Below, in pieces: positions 9,388 to 20,091 of a stretch of 64,000 nucleotides of DNA (positions are counted from its first letter, which is position 1; each line of letters starts with the position of its first letter). The stretch is taken from contig DATLRD010000010.1 of the NCBI GenBank assembly GCA_035534855.1, positions 1 through 64,000 on the forward strand, read 5' to 3'. Origin of the DNA: DATARH01 sp035534855 (GTDB lineage Bacteria; Pseudomonadota; Alphaproteobacteria; ATCC43930; CGMCC-115725). The notes below the pieces were generated by a model that saw only the letters and a program-made list of their open reading frames with translations, was not told the DNA's origin and ran no database searches. Made by a program: the position numbers and the translations under genes.

Positions 9388-10722
9388 GTGTCGTTACATC
9401 GTCACCCGCTGCGGCTCGCGGCGGTCTTGTTCGCGACGCTGATGATCTGCCACCAGGCGCGCGCGCAGGAGCGCCTGTTGCGCGACACCGAAATCGAAAC
9501 CGACATCAAGACGATGGCGGCGCCGATCTGGCGCGCGGCGGGGCTCGATCCTGGCGATGTTCGGATCTATATGATCGACGATCGTGAGATCAATTCGTTT
9601 GTTGCCGGCGGCCAGGCGATCTTTCTGAACACGGGGCTTCTGGAGCGTGTGCAGAACGCCAATCAGTTGATTGGGGTGATCGCACACGAGACCGGGCATA
9701 TCGCCGGCGGTCATATCCTGCGCACCAAGGAGGCCCTGCGAAACGCCAGTATCGAGGCAATCATCGCCACGGTGCTCGGGGCGGCCGCTGGCGTCGCGGG
9801 CCACAACGGCGCCGCGATCCTCGGCGGCATGGGCGTTGGAGAGCGTTCGTTTCTGAGGTTCTCGATCGCGCAGGAAGCAACCGCCGACCACGCCGCGATG
9901 AACTATCTCGACCGCACCTGCCAATCGGCCCGCGGCCTGCTCGATTTCTTCGAGATTCTCCAGGACGACCAGCGGCTGTCGGGCGATACCGACGACCCGT
10001 GGGCGCGCACCCACCCGCTGACCTCGGAGCGCATCGATTATGTGCGCGACCACGTCCAGAACGCACGCTGCTCCAACGCACCGTCGCCGCCGGGTGACGA
10101 CGCGCTGTTGCGGCGCATCCAGATGAAACTGCATGCGTTTCTCGACGATCCGTCGATCACCCTCGGCCGCTATCCGGAGAGCGACAAATCCGAGAACGCG
10201 CGCTATGCGCGGGCGATCGCCCTCTACCGCATCCCGCAGCTCGACAAGGCGCAGCAGGCGGTCGACGGGCTGATCCACGACTACCCGAAAAATCCGTATT
10301 TCCAGGAACTCAAGGGACAGATGCTGTTCGAGAACGGGAATGTCCGCGAAGCGGTCGCGCCATACCAGGAGGCGGTGCGTCTCGATCCGTCGGCGGCGCT
10401 GCTGCGTATCTCGCTGGCGCAGGTCTACATCGAGACCCACGATCCGGCGCTCAACAAGCGCGCGATCGGCGAGCTTAACGCTGCATTGCAGACCGAAAGC
10501 CGCGACAACACCGTGTGGCGGTTTCTGGCGATAGCCTACGGTCGCGATCACCAGATCGGGATGGCTGCGCTGTGCATGGCCGAAGAGGCGCTGGCCAACG
10601 GCAAGAAGAAAGAAGCGGCACAACAGGCGCTTCGGGCCAAGCAGCTATTGCCCCATAATACGGCCTCGTATGCGCGCGCCGTGCAGATCGGTACCGAGGC
10701 CGAGCGCACCGACGACGACTGA
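9388..10722 (+). CDS. Periplasmic M48 metalloprotease with TPR repeats (BepA/YfgC-like)
   Basis: About 444 residues. A GTG at 9388 gives a clean signal peptide (VSLHRHPLRLAAVLFATLM...ARA); the frame also stays open to a TTG at 9337 but that adds a poor extension. The zinc protease motif HETGH lies in GVIAHETGHIAGGH, with the third ligand region in EATADHAAMNY. The C-terminal half is TPR-like (YARAIALYRIPQLDKAQQAV..., NGNVREAVAPYQEAVRLDPS). BepA-type proteases act on misassembled outer-membrane proteins such as LptD; that role is inferred. It sits between rne and a DsbA-type gene, 45 bp before the latter, and is probably cotranscribed with it. Confidence 0.88.
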   Translation: MSLHRHPLRLAAVLFATLMICHQARAQERLLRDTEIETDIKTMAAPIWRAAGLDPGDVRIYMIDDREINSFVAGGQAIFLNTGLLERVQNANQLIGVIAHETGHIAGGHILRTKEALRNASIEAIIATVLGAAAGVAGHNGAAILGGMGVGERSFLRFSIAQEATADHAAMNYLDRTCQSARGLLDFFEILQDDQRLSGDTDDPWARTHPLTSERIDYVRDHVQNARCSNAPSPPGDDALLRRIQMKLHAFLDDPSITLGRYPESDKSENARYARAIALYRIPQLDKAQQAVDGLIHDYPKNPYFQELKGQMLFENGNVREAVAPYQEAVRLDPSAALLRISLAQVYIETHDPALNKRAIGELNAALQTESRDNTVWRFLAIAYGRDHQIGMAALCMAEEALANGKKKEAAQQALRAKQLLPHNTASYARAVQIGTEAERTDDD

Positions 10723-10767
10723 TCCCTACCTTCGTTGCACTGGACTTTGACACAGGAGCGACCCGCC

Positions 10768-11574
10768 ATGGCCATGCGTGCCCGACGGCAACACATTTCG
10801 ATCCTTTCTGCCGCCGCCTGGCGCCGGTGGATGCGACTCGCCGGCGTGTTCCCGCTGGCGGTGGCGGCGGTGCTGAACCTTGCGTCATCGCCTCCGGCGC
10901 GGGCCGACGACCTGACGCCGGCACAGCGCAAGGCGGTCGATGTGATGATCCACGACTACCTGCTGAACCACCCCGATGTGCTGATCGAGGCGATCCGCAA
11001 GGCGGAAGATAAGATGAAGTCCGACCAGGACCACATGGCGGTCCAGGTTCTGCAAAAGCGCCACCAGCAGGTGTTCGACGACCCGGCAAGCCCGGTCGGC
11101 GGCAACCCGCACGGCGATGTGACGCTGGTCGAGTTCTTCGACTACCAGTGCCCGTACTGCAAAGAGGTTGAGCCCTCGCTTGAAAAGCTGGTGGCCCAGG
11201 ATCACGGGCTGCGCGTAGTGTTCAAGGAGTTTCCGGTGCTCGGCCCGGCATCGATCACCGCTGCGCGCGCCGCGCTGGCGGCGCAGAAACAGTCGAAATA
11301 CGACGCTTTTCACGTCGCGATGATGGCCGCCAAGGGCCGCATCACCGACCAGACCGTCTATGCCGTGGCCGGCTCGGTCGGCCTCGATCTGACCCGGCTT
11401 AAGCATGACATGGCTGACCCGGCGGTGGCGAAGCAGATCAAGGCCAATCTCGACCTCGCGGATGCGCTCGGCATCACCGGCACGCCGGCGTTCATCATCG
11501 GCGACCGGATCATCCCGGGCGCGGTCGATCTCGACACGCTGAAACAGGACATCGCCGACGCGCGCGGCAAATAG
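10768..11574 (+). CDS. DsbA-family thiol:disulfide oxidoreductase
   Basis: 268-residue exported protein. The start ATG at 10768 follows an ACAGGAGCGA ribosome binding site; an upstream in-frame start at 10735 would precede that site. A signal peptide (hydrophobic stretch about residues 20-40, ending ...PARADD) leads to a helical linker with an N-terminal domain (LTPAQRKAVDVMIHDYLLNHP) like that of ScsC/DsbG-type proteins, then a thioredoxin fold with the active site CPYC in EFFDYQCPYCKEVE and the cis-Pro region GITGTPAFIIGD. Expected to form or rearrange disulfides of periplasmic proteins. Ends 30 bp from the convergent atpG. Confidence 0.9.
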   Translation: MAMRARRQHISILSAAAWRRWMRLAGVFPLAVAAVLNLASSPPARADDLTPAQRKAVDVMIHDYLLNHPDVLIEAIRKAEDKMKSDQDHMAVQVLQKRHQQVFDDPASPVGGNPHGDVTLVEFFDYQCPYCKEVEPSLEKLVAQDHGLRVVFKEFPVLGPASITAARAALAAQKQSKYDAFHVAMMAAKGRITDQTVYAVAGSVGLDLTRLKHDMADPAVAKQIKANLDLADALGITGTPAFIIGDRIIPGAVDLDTLKQDIADARGK

Positions 11575-11604
11575 CGGCAAGACGCCTGCGGCTCGGGCCG
11601 CGGT

Positions 11605-12446
11605 CTACTGAGCCAGCGCCTCGGTGCCGGTCACCAAGTCGAGCAGCTCGGTGGTAATCTCTTCCTGGCGGATCTGCCGTGCGTCCTGGCGCAGCTGTTC
11701 GAGCTTTTTCGTGAGGTTGTCGCGCGCCGCCTCCATCGCCGAGAAGCGCGCCGCGTTTTCGCTGGCGATCGATTCGACCGCGGCCTCGGTCAAGAGTGCC
11801 AGGACATAATCGGCGACGAGCTTTTCGAACAGCGCTTCGGCCGGCAGGTTGTGCAGCGGCGGCTGCGGCCGCCGCGCGGGCTTGAACGCCGCCGGCTCGA
11901 CCGGGAACAGCGCGCGGCGCTCGATGGCGAGGGCTCGGCCGCGCCGGTGCCGGGCGAAGACCATCTCGGCGCGGGCGATCTGTCCGGCCGCGACGGCGTG
12001 ATACAGCGCCGCCGCCAGCCGGCGCGCGGTCTCCGGCGCGCCTTCCGGGCGCGTCGCCATCGGATGCGCCCAGGCGACGGCGCGGCCGCGTTCTTCCAGC
12101 CGCACTCCGCCGCGCGTGCCGAGCACGAACACAGCGTCGCCGTCGGCAGGCGCCTGGTCCACGGCCTCGATCACGCGCTCGTTGAACCCGCCGACAAAGC
12201 CGTGCTCGGCGGTGAACACGACGAGGGCCCGCCGCCCCGCGACACGCGAGCGGGCAGGGGCGGCTTCCGGCATCAGCAGCAGCGCGGTGCCGATCGCCCC
12301 CGCCATCGTTTCGCCATATCGTCGCACGCCGGGCAGCGCGCGGTGCGCCTCCTGAACACGCATGCTGGCCAACGAGCGCATCGCCCCGACGATGTCGAGC
12401 AGGTCGCCGACGCTGGCAATATGCGACTCGACCTGGACCAGCCGGG

Positions 12447-12450
<4 letters not shown>
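11605..12450 (-). CDS. atpG: N-type ATPase gamma subunit
   Basis: Central-stalk subunit of the F1-like head, 281 residues. Start ATG at 12450 (MTRLVQVESHIASVGDLLDI) overlaps the atpA stop by four bases. Conserved gamma elements are the N-terminal coiled coil (VGAMRSLASMRVQEAHRAL) and the C-terminal helix ENAARFSAMEAARDNLTKKLEQL with the QEEITTELLDLVTG end. The sequence is divergent from housekeeping gamma, as usual for N-ATPases. Last gene of the nine-gene operon; it converges on the DsbA-type gene. Confidence 0.92.
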
Positions 12451-13965
<1,515 letters not shown>

Positions 13966-13982
<17 letters not shown>

Positions 13983-14721
13983 CGGAATCAATCTGCTGCC
14001 GCATCGCGGCGAGAGCGCTCTGCCACGACAGACGCAGCACCGCGTTGGGAAACCGCAGTTCGGCGCCTGCGACGAGGGCCGGATCAACCGCAAAATCGAT
14101 CGCCGCCGGGCCATCGAGCAGCTTTTCCAGCCGGGCGTGCCAGGCGTCGGCGGCACCCGGCGACAGCGGCGAGGCGGTGACGACTTCGAGGCGGGCGCCG
14201 TTTGCCGCCTGGTGCGCGAGGTTCTGCCGCTCTTCCGGCGGCAGCGCCGCAAGATGGCGGTCGATCCGCTCGATCCACGCCTCGGCACGCAAATCGGGCG
14301 GCATTTCGGCGAGCAGCCGGCGGGCGATGTCGCCGCCGAGGTCGAGCGCCGCGTGGCGCGCCTCGGCCAGTGCCTGGTCGCGTTCGATGGCGAGCGTCTT
14401 GCGGGCGTCCTCGACCACTGCCGCCGCATCGCGCTCGGCCTTGGCGATGATTGCCGCCGCCGCGGTTTCGGCCTCGTGCGCCGTCGCCGCCAGCGCCGCC
14501 GTCCGCTCGGTCGCGATCCCGCCGCGCTCGCCCTCGATCTTTGCGAGCTGCTGCCGCGCCGCCGTCTCGGCGGCGTGCGCCTTGTCGTACTCCCCGTCGA
14601 TGGCGGCGCGCCGCTCGTCGATCAGGCGCAGCACCGGCTTGTAGAGAAATCGGTGCAACAGCCACACGAGGATCGCGAAATTGATCGTCTGCAGCGCGAA
14701 AGTGAACCAGTCGAACCGCAT
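13966..14721 (-). CDS. atpF: N-type ATPase b subunit with fused delta-like C-terminal extension
   Basis: Peripheral stalk subunit of 251 residues. One N-terminal transmembrane helix (about 8-25, FALQTINFAILVWLLHRF), a long charged alpha-helical region rich in Ala/Glu/Arg (about 35-150), then a C-terminal globular part (about 165-245) with the pattern VVTASPLSP...DFAVDPALVAGAELRF that resembles the C-terminal domain of delta/OSCP. N-ATPase operons lack atpH, and this extension is the accepted substitute. The length, about 90 residues longer than a usual b subunit, supports this. Start ATG 14721 is 3 bp after the atpE stop. Confidence 0.92.
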
Positions 14722-14724
14722 GAG

Positions 14725-14970
14725 CTAGCCGGCGTAGGGGTTGGCAAACAGCAAGAGCAGCGCCAGCACCAGGCAATAGATCGCCACCGTCTCGATCATC
14801 GCGAGCCCGACAAACAGCGTGCGTGAGATTGTGCCCGCGGCTTCCGGCTGACGGGCGATTGCATCCAACGCCGCGGCGACGGCGCGGCCTTCGGCGAATG
14901 CCGGGCCGATCGAGCCGATCGAGACCGAGAATGCGGCGGCGATGACGCTGATGAATTTGATCGTATCCAT
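14725..14970 (-). CDS. atpE: N-type ATPase c subunit (rotor ring)
   Basis: 81-residue hairpin of two membrane helices joined by the polar loop ARQPEAAG (39-46). The ion-binding carboxylate is E60 in helix 2 (GLAMIETVAIY). Helix 1 carries a second carboxylate, E27 (GPAFAEGRA), at the position of the Na+ ligand Gln32 of the Ilyobacter ring; T61 aligns with its Ser66. Two carboxylates with a following Thr is the pattern seen in N-ATPase rotors. The residues do not settle H+ versus Na+: the N-ATPase ring studied from Burkholderia pseudomallei was reported to be proton-specific with 17 subunits. A ribosome binding site (AAGGAGGCG) precedes the ATG at 14970. Confidence 0.95.
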   Translation of the reverse strand: MDTIKFISVIAAAFSVSIGSIGPAFAEGRAVAAALDAIARQPEAAGTISRTLFVGLAMIETVAIYCLVLALLLLFANPYAG

Positions 14971-14980
14971 TCCGCCTCCT

Positions 14981-15652
14981 TCAATCCGTAGCGCCGCGGT
15001 CGACCGCGGCGCCGATAAATACGGTGGCGAGCACCGTGAAGATGTAGGCCTGCACCACGCCGACCAGGATTTCGAGCGCCATCAGCGGAATCGGCACGAA
15101 CAGCCCGGCCATCGCCAGCACCAGGGCGATGACGAACTCGCCGCTCATCACGTTGCCGAACAGCCGGACCATCAGCGCAAAGGTCCGGGTTATCTCGGAG
15201 ATGATGTTGAGCGGCAGCATGATCAGCTTGGGCTTGGCAAAGCTCGCGAGATAGCCGAGCGGGCCGCGCACCCGGATGCCGACGACGTGGACGGCGCCGA
15301 ACGCGATCAGCGCCAGTGCGGCCGGAGTCTCGAGTTTGCCGGTCGGCGCCTGGACCCCGGGCAGCAGTCCGGAAAGGTTGGCGGTCACGAGGAAGATGAA
15401 CAGCGTGCCGAGGAGCGGCAGGTATGGCCGCGGGTTTCTGCGGATCACGTCTTCGATCTGCGCCAGCATGCCGGTGACGACGATTTCCAGCAGGGTCTGG
15501 CGGCGGCCCGGTCGCACGGCGAGTCGGCGGGTGGCGAGCCAAGAGCCGACCCCCAGCACCGCGATGATCGCCCAGGTGGTCACCACCGCCCGCGTGAGCG
15601 TGACCGGGCCGACGCGCAGCAGAACGGTGCTGACGAGCGGCGAGGCGGCCAT
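14981..15652 (-). CDS. atpB: N-type ATPase a subunit
   Basis: 223-residue membrane subunit forming the ion half-channels. Five to six hydrophobic segments; the essential arginine is in ALMVRLFGNVMSGEF and the preceding helix contains LPLNIISEITR. The C-terminal segment GVVQAYIFTVLATVFIG is typical of subunit a. Start ATG at 15652 overlaps the atpR stop codon (TGATG), indicating translational coupling. The protein is somewhat shorter than housekeeping AtpB (about 250), as usual for N-ATPases. Confidence 0.93.
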   Translation of the reverse strand: MAASPLVSTVLLRVGPVTLTRAVVTTWAIIAVLGVGSWLATRRLAVRPGRRQTLLEIVVTGMLAQIEDVIRRNPRPYLPLLGTLFIFLVTANLSGLLPGVQAPTGKLETPAALALIAFGAVHVVGIRVRGPLGYLASFAKPKLIMLPLNIISEITRTFALMVRLFGNVMSGEFVIALVLAMAGLFVPIPLMALEILVGVVQAYIFTVLATVFIGAAVDRGATD

Positions 15653-15933
15653 CAGATGGCCCTCCGCAAGGCGCGCAGCGCGCGCGCCCGCGCCGCGAGA
15701 AAGCCGAGAAACGCCGCCAGCAGCGGCACCGTCCCGAAATGCGCGGCAAGCGCGAGGAACCCGATCGCCGCGGCGAGGCGGCCGAGGGTCAGCGCGGCTG
15801 CCGCCCCCCGGCTGCGTGCGGCGCCGAGAATTTCGGCGGTGCGCCGCAGCATTGCGAAATAGGCGAGGCCGAAGCCGACGCCGGCCGCCACCCACAGCGC
15901 CGCAACCACGGGGCTGAAACCCGGCCCGTTCAT
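15652..15933 (-). CDS. atpR: N-ATPase AtpR subunit
   Basis: 93-residue, very hydrophobic protein with three predicted membrane helices (about 8-27, 45-63 and 65-82). AtpR is found only in N-type ATPase operons, between atpQ and atpB, and is thought to sit beside the rotor ring. Arginines flank helix 1 (MLRRTAE). Start ATG 15933 overlaps the atpQ stop; the stop overlaps the atpB start. Identification rests on position, size and hydropathy as much as on sequence. Confidence 0.88.
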   Translation of the reverse strand: MNGPGFSPVVAALWVAAGVGFGLAYFAMLRRTAEILGAARSRGAAAALTLGRLAAAIGFLALAAHFGTVPLLAAFLGFLAARARALRALRRAI

Positions 15934-16223
15934 CGGTATATCCGCTTCCAGCCCAGCGTGCAGCCGATCGCAACGCCGACGACCAGCAGCCCCAGGGTCC
16001 AGAAAATTCCGGTGGCGAACACGCGGTCGAGCCAGCGCCCGGCGAAGATGCCGATCAGGATCGGGGTCACGATGGTCCAGCCGAGCACGCCGATCATCGC
16101 CAGGTTCTGGCCTATCGATCGCTCGCGCTCGCGCTCCCACCTTTCGCGCCGTCTGCGGCGCAGCCGAACCGCGTCGTCGAGGTCGTCGGGCGCCGGCCGG
16201 TTGTCGTTCAGAGCCGGGTTCAC
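15930..16223 (-). CDS. atpQ: N-ATPase AtpQ subunit (AtpI/AtpZ-like)
   Basis: 97 residues: an Arg/Glu-rich cytoplasmic N-terminus (about 18-36, RLRRRRRERWERERERS) and two membrane helices (about 43-60 and 70-88). The core IGVLGWTIVTPILIGIFAGRWLD matches the AtpI/AtpZ-like fold that is thought to help assemble the c ring or carry Mg2+. Between atpC and atpR, as in other N-ATPase operons. Overlaps both neighbours by four bases. Confidence 0.88.
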   Translation of the reverse strand: MNPALNDNRPAPDDLDDAVRLRRRRRERWERERERSIGQNLAMIGVLGWTIVTPILIGIFAGRWLDRVFATGIFWTLGLLVVGVAIGCTLGWKRIYR

Positions 16224-16665
16224 GCGGTGAACCCGTCGCCGGGTCCGAGTGGCGCGCCCGGCATCGCCGGCCTGGATTTGCCGCGCAGAAAGCGCACCAT
16301 CTGGTGTAACGCGGCAACATAAAGGCGCTGGGCGTCGGTGTGCGCCGCCTGTTCTTCTTCCTGCCGGCGCCGCAGGCGGGTCACCACATCGCCTTCGAGC
16401 CGGGCCAGGTCGTCGTCCGCAACGGCCTCCGGCGCGGCGATCGCGATCTTGTCGCCGCCGCTGACCTCAAGCACGCCGCCGCGCACCGCGATGTAATGCT
16501 CGGTGCCGCCGGCGTCGCGCCAGCTCACCACCGAGGGGATCAGCGCGGTCAGGAAATCTGCGTGGCCTGGCAAGATGCCGAACTGCCCGGTCGGGTCTTC
16601 GGCGCGCAAGTGCGTGACCTCGGCGGCCTCGACCAGAATCGCAAACGGTGTGGTTATGGTGAGCT

Positions 16666-16669
<4 letters not shown>
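16220..16669 (-). CDS. atpC: N-type ATPase epsilon subunit
   Basis: 149-residue central-stalk subunit. The N-terminal beta-sandwich is recognisable from LTITTPFAILVEAAEVTHLRAEDPTGQFGILPGHADFLTALIPSVV; it is followed by an alpha-helical C-terminal region with long basic and acidic stretches (VTRLRRRQEEEQAAHTDAQ), longer than in many F-type epsilon subunits. Start ATG at 16669 overlaps the atpD stop; the stop overlaps the atpQ start. Confidence 0.92.
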
Positions 16670-18102
<1,433 letters not shown>

Positions 18103-18150
18103 CCATGCCTCTCCTCCGAGTGTTGATATTGCCAGGACCGCTGTGCGGCA

Positions 18151-18164
18151 TTGATCCCGATCAA
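18151..18164. promoter_or_regulatory. FixK/FNR-type box between atpD and a cytochrome c gene
   Basis: TTGAT-CCCG-ATCAA, a perfect palindrome. It lies 48 bp upstream of the atpD start (minus) and 58 bp upstream of the truncated cytochrome c gene (plus), so it could serve both directions. On the minus strand an AT-rich -10-like stretch (CAATATC, about 18126-18132) follows at roughly suitable distance. Two FixK-type regulators with identical recognition-helix cores are encoded in the same island. Confidence 0.85.
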
Positions 18165-18222
18165 CGCGCGGCCGGCATTGGCGTGCGATTACGGTGCGGC
18201 CTGCATAATGAGGAAAGCGGCG

Positions 18223-18453
18223 ATGAAGCAGACGGGTGCGGTCTCGGCCATGACCCTCGCGGTTGCGCTTTGCGCCGCTGCACCGGCGTCTGCCGCCGAC
18301 AGCGCGAACGGCAAACGGTTGGCCGAGCGCTGGTGCGCGGCCTGCCATGTCGTCGATGGCAACGCCCCGAGCACGATCCAGCAGGGACCACCGAGTTTTC
18401 GCGCTGTTGCGCACGACACCGACCGGCTCTACCGCGCGCTCGCCAATACGTAA
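18223..18453 (+). pseudogene. Truncated cytochrome c (C-terminus with distal haem ligand missing)
   Basis: 76 codons from ATG 18223, which has an AGGAAAG ribosome binding site. A signal peptide (about 1-24, ending PASAADS) is followed by the class I cytochrome c haem site WCAACH (C38, C41, H42). Relatives continue for another 30-40 residues with a Pro-His...Met segment supplying the distal Met ligand and a final amphipathic helix; here the frame stops after RALANT. The break coincides with the start of DNA that is also found upstream of the second Crp/Fnr gene at 33 kb, suggesting that insertion of the duplicated module cut the gene. A non-functional electron carrier is likely; a short secreted haem peptide cannot be excluded. 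Confidence 0.7.
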
Positions 18454-18457
18454 TTTC

Positions 18458-18481
18458 CCTTAAGGAGCATTCCGGATTTCG
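18458..18481 (+). promoter_or_regulatory. Conserved leader element of the Crp/Fnr module, copy 1
   Basis: Contains the palindrome CCTTAAGG (18458-18465) followed by CATTCCGGATTTCG (18468-18481). The same 14-mer, preceded by TTCCTTAGGAC, occurs in the same orientation and at almost the same distance (52 versus 55 bp) from the start of the paralogous Crp/Fnr gene at 32939. Shared promoter or operator of the duplicated modules; the binding protein is unknown. Confidence 0.65.
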
Positions 18482-18533
18482 AGGGTTCGGGCGGCGCGTC
18501 ACTGTCTCGACATCCCATCGGATGGAGGGATCG

Positions 18534-19232
18534 ATGTTCAGGTCTTTCGGCGGCGACGGTTTCCCGGTGGTTCGCCGGTCTCGCTTGACGGGTCAGCCGG
18601 CGGCGCGATCGGGCCACCTCGACCTGCTGGTGGCGCTCGAAGGCATCGGCGTCCGGCGCGCGGTCGCGCGCGACGCCGAAATCTACGGCGAGGGCTCGCC
18701 GTGCGGCGGCTGGTACAAGGTGATCTCGGGCACCGTCCGCATCTGCAAGCTGATGGCTGACGGCCGACGGCACATAGCCGAGTTCTGCTTTGCCGGCGAC
18801 AGCTTCGGGCTGGACATCGGCGGCGAGCACCTGTTTTCGGCCGAGGCGGTAAGCGACGCAATCGTCATGCGGTTTCCGCTGCACGCCACCCGGCAGCTGA
18901 TCGATAAAAACCAGCATATCGCCCGCGGCCTGTGCGAGCTGACGTTGCGCGGACACGCGCATGCTCAGACGCGGATGCTGCTGCTCGGGCGGATGACGGC
19001 GATCGAGCGGGTCGCCTCGTTTCTGCTCGAGCTCGCCGAGCGGCGCGACGCGACGCGCGTCCTCGATCTGCCAATGGCCCGCCTTGATATTGCCGATTAT
19101 CTCGGCCTGACGATCGAGACCGTCTGCCGTGTGTTGTCCGGCTTCAAGCGCCACGGCGTGATCGCCATTCCCAGCGCTCACCGGATCGAACTGCTCGACC
19201 GCGACGCGCTCGCCGCGGCCTGCGACGCCTGA
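18534..19232 (+). CDS. Crp/Fnr-family transcriptional regulator, FixK type (copy 1)
   Basis: 232 residues: cyclic-nucleotide-binding-like beta-roll (about 30-140), long dimerisation helix (LTLRGHAHAQTRMLLLGRM), and a winged helix-turn-helix (about 175-225). The recognition helix core TIETVCRVLSGFKRHGVI carries the E-x3-R pattern that reads TTGA-N6-TCAA sites. The N-terminal region has no FNR-type cysteine cluster, so direct Fe-S oxygen sensing is unlikely; this is the FixK layout, where oxygen control comes through FixLJ. Start ATG 18534 has GGATGGAGGG upstream. Followed after 28 bp by a receiver gene, an arrangement repeated at 32.9-31.8 kb. Confidence 0.9.
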   Translation: MFRSFGGDGFPVVRRSRLTGQPAARSGHLDLLVALEGIGVRRAVARDAEIYGEGSPCGGWYKVISGTVRICKLMADGRRHIAEFCFAGDSFGLDIGGEHLFSAEAVSDAIVMRFPLHATRQLIDKNQHIARGLCELTLRGHAHAQTRMLLLGRMTAIERVASFLLELAERRDATRVLDLPMARLDIADYLGLTIETVCRVLSGFKRHGVIAIPSAHRIELLDRDALAAACDA

Positions 19233-19260
19233 AACCCCGGCCCGGGATCTAGTTCAACCC

Positions 19261-19707
19261 ATGCAGAAAGACGACCAACAACCCCCAGCAGGCGAAGGAG
19301 CGGAGGCCGGGCGCAGGCTGAGCGACGATCGCCCGGCCCCGGCGCAACGGCCGGTCGCTATCGTCGACGACGACGAGCCGATGGTCGATTCACTCGGCAT
19401 CCTGCTCGCCGCCAACGGGTTTGAGTGGATCGCCCACAGTTCTGGGCCGGCCCTGCTCGGCGACGAGCGGCGGCGGCTGATCGGCTGCCTGGTGATCGAT
19501 CAGCACATGCCGATGATGGATGGGCTAGCGGTCATCGCCGCGCTGAATCGCGAAAACCTGTCGATCCCGACGGTGCTGATCACCGGCCGGCTCGATCCCG
19601 GAGTCGCCGATCGAGCCGGCGCGCTCGGCGTTACTATTCTCGAAAAGCCGTTTCCCGCAGCGCGCCTGCTTGACCTGATCCGCGCTGGACTAGGACGGCG
19701 GCAGTAG
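19261..19707 (+). CDS. Single-domain response regulator (receiver only, copy 1)
   Basis: 148 residues: a Pro/Glu-rich 30-residue lead and one CheY-like receiver, no output domain. Acidic pocket VDDDEP (36-38), phosphorylation site D80 in CLVIDQHMPMMDG, Thr/Ser position in TVLITGR and the conserved lysine K129 in LEKPF. Closest in style to FixJ receivers. It probably works as a phosphate sink or adaptor for a FixL-type kinase, or modulates the adjacent Crp/Fnr protein; this is inference from gene order. A paralogue follows the second Crp/Fnr gene. Confidence 0.88.
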   Translation: MQKDDQQPPAGEGAEAGRRLSDDRPAPAQRPVAIVDDDEPMVDSLGILLAANGFEWIAHSSGPALLGDERRRLIGCLVIDQHMPMMDGLAVIAALNRENLSIPTVLITGRLDPGVADRAGALGVTILEKPFPAARLLDLIRAGLGRRQ

Positions 19708-19802
19708 CCCTGAAGCAATGGCCCTACCGTGTGGGTCTGTGGCGTGATGGTCTGGTCTCGTGGCAAAGCGGGTAGTGCCCGGACCAGGAATGGGAGGCTC
19801 CG

Positions 19803-19931
19803 ATGACAGCAGTGACGACGTTCCTGGCTTTAGTGACGATCCTGGCTTCGCTCTGCGCGTTGTCGGTCGTTGCCTGTGCGGCGCGCCCGCTTCCGATGCC
19901 CGTTCGCATCGCGTCGCACCGCCGGCATTGA
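19803..19931 (+). CDS. Possible small membrane or exported peptide (42 residues)
   Basis: ATG at 19803 with a good ribosome binding site (GGGAGG, six bases before), then MTAVTTFLALVTILASLCAL, a hydrophobic segment of about 20 residues, a VACAARPLP stretch, and a basic C-terminus ending HRRH. It could be a one-helix membrane peptide or a small lipoprotein-like peptide. Lies in the 384-bp gap between the receiver gene and fixL; the rest of the gap shows no gene and no FixK box. No family is recognised; it may be chance. Confidence 0.35.
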   Translation: MTAVTTFLALVTILASLCALSVVACAARPLPMPVRIASHRRH

Positions 19932-20091
19932 CCCGGCGCGGTCCACCGCCTGGACAATCCGCAGGACCGATTCTTTCGTCCGACTCTTCTGTTAACTATC
20001 CTTCCATGCTATCTGAACCGGGCGGAATCCGGCTCCGACGAGCGTTTCGCTTGCGACAGCCAGCTTTCCGTGATGGCGGGGCCGGGAAGCG

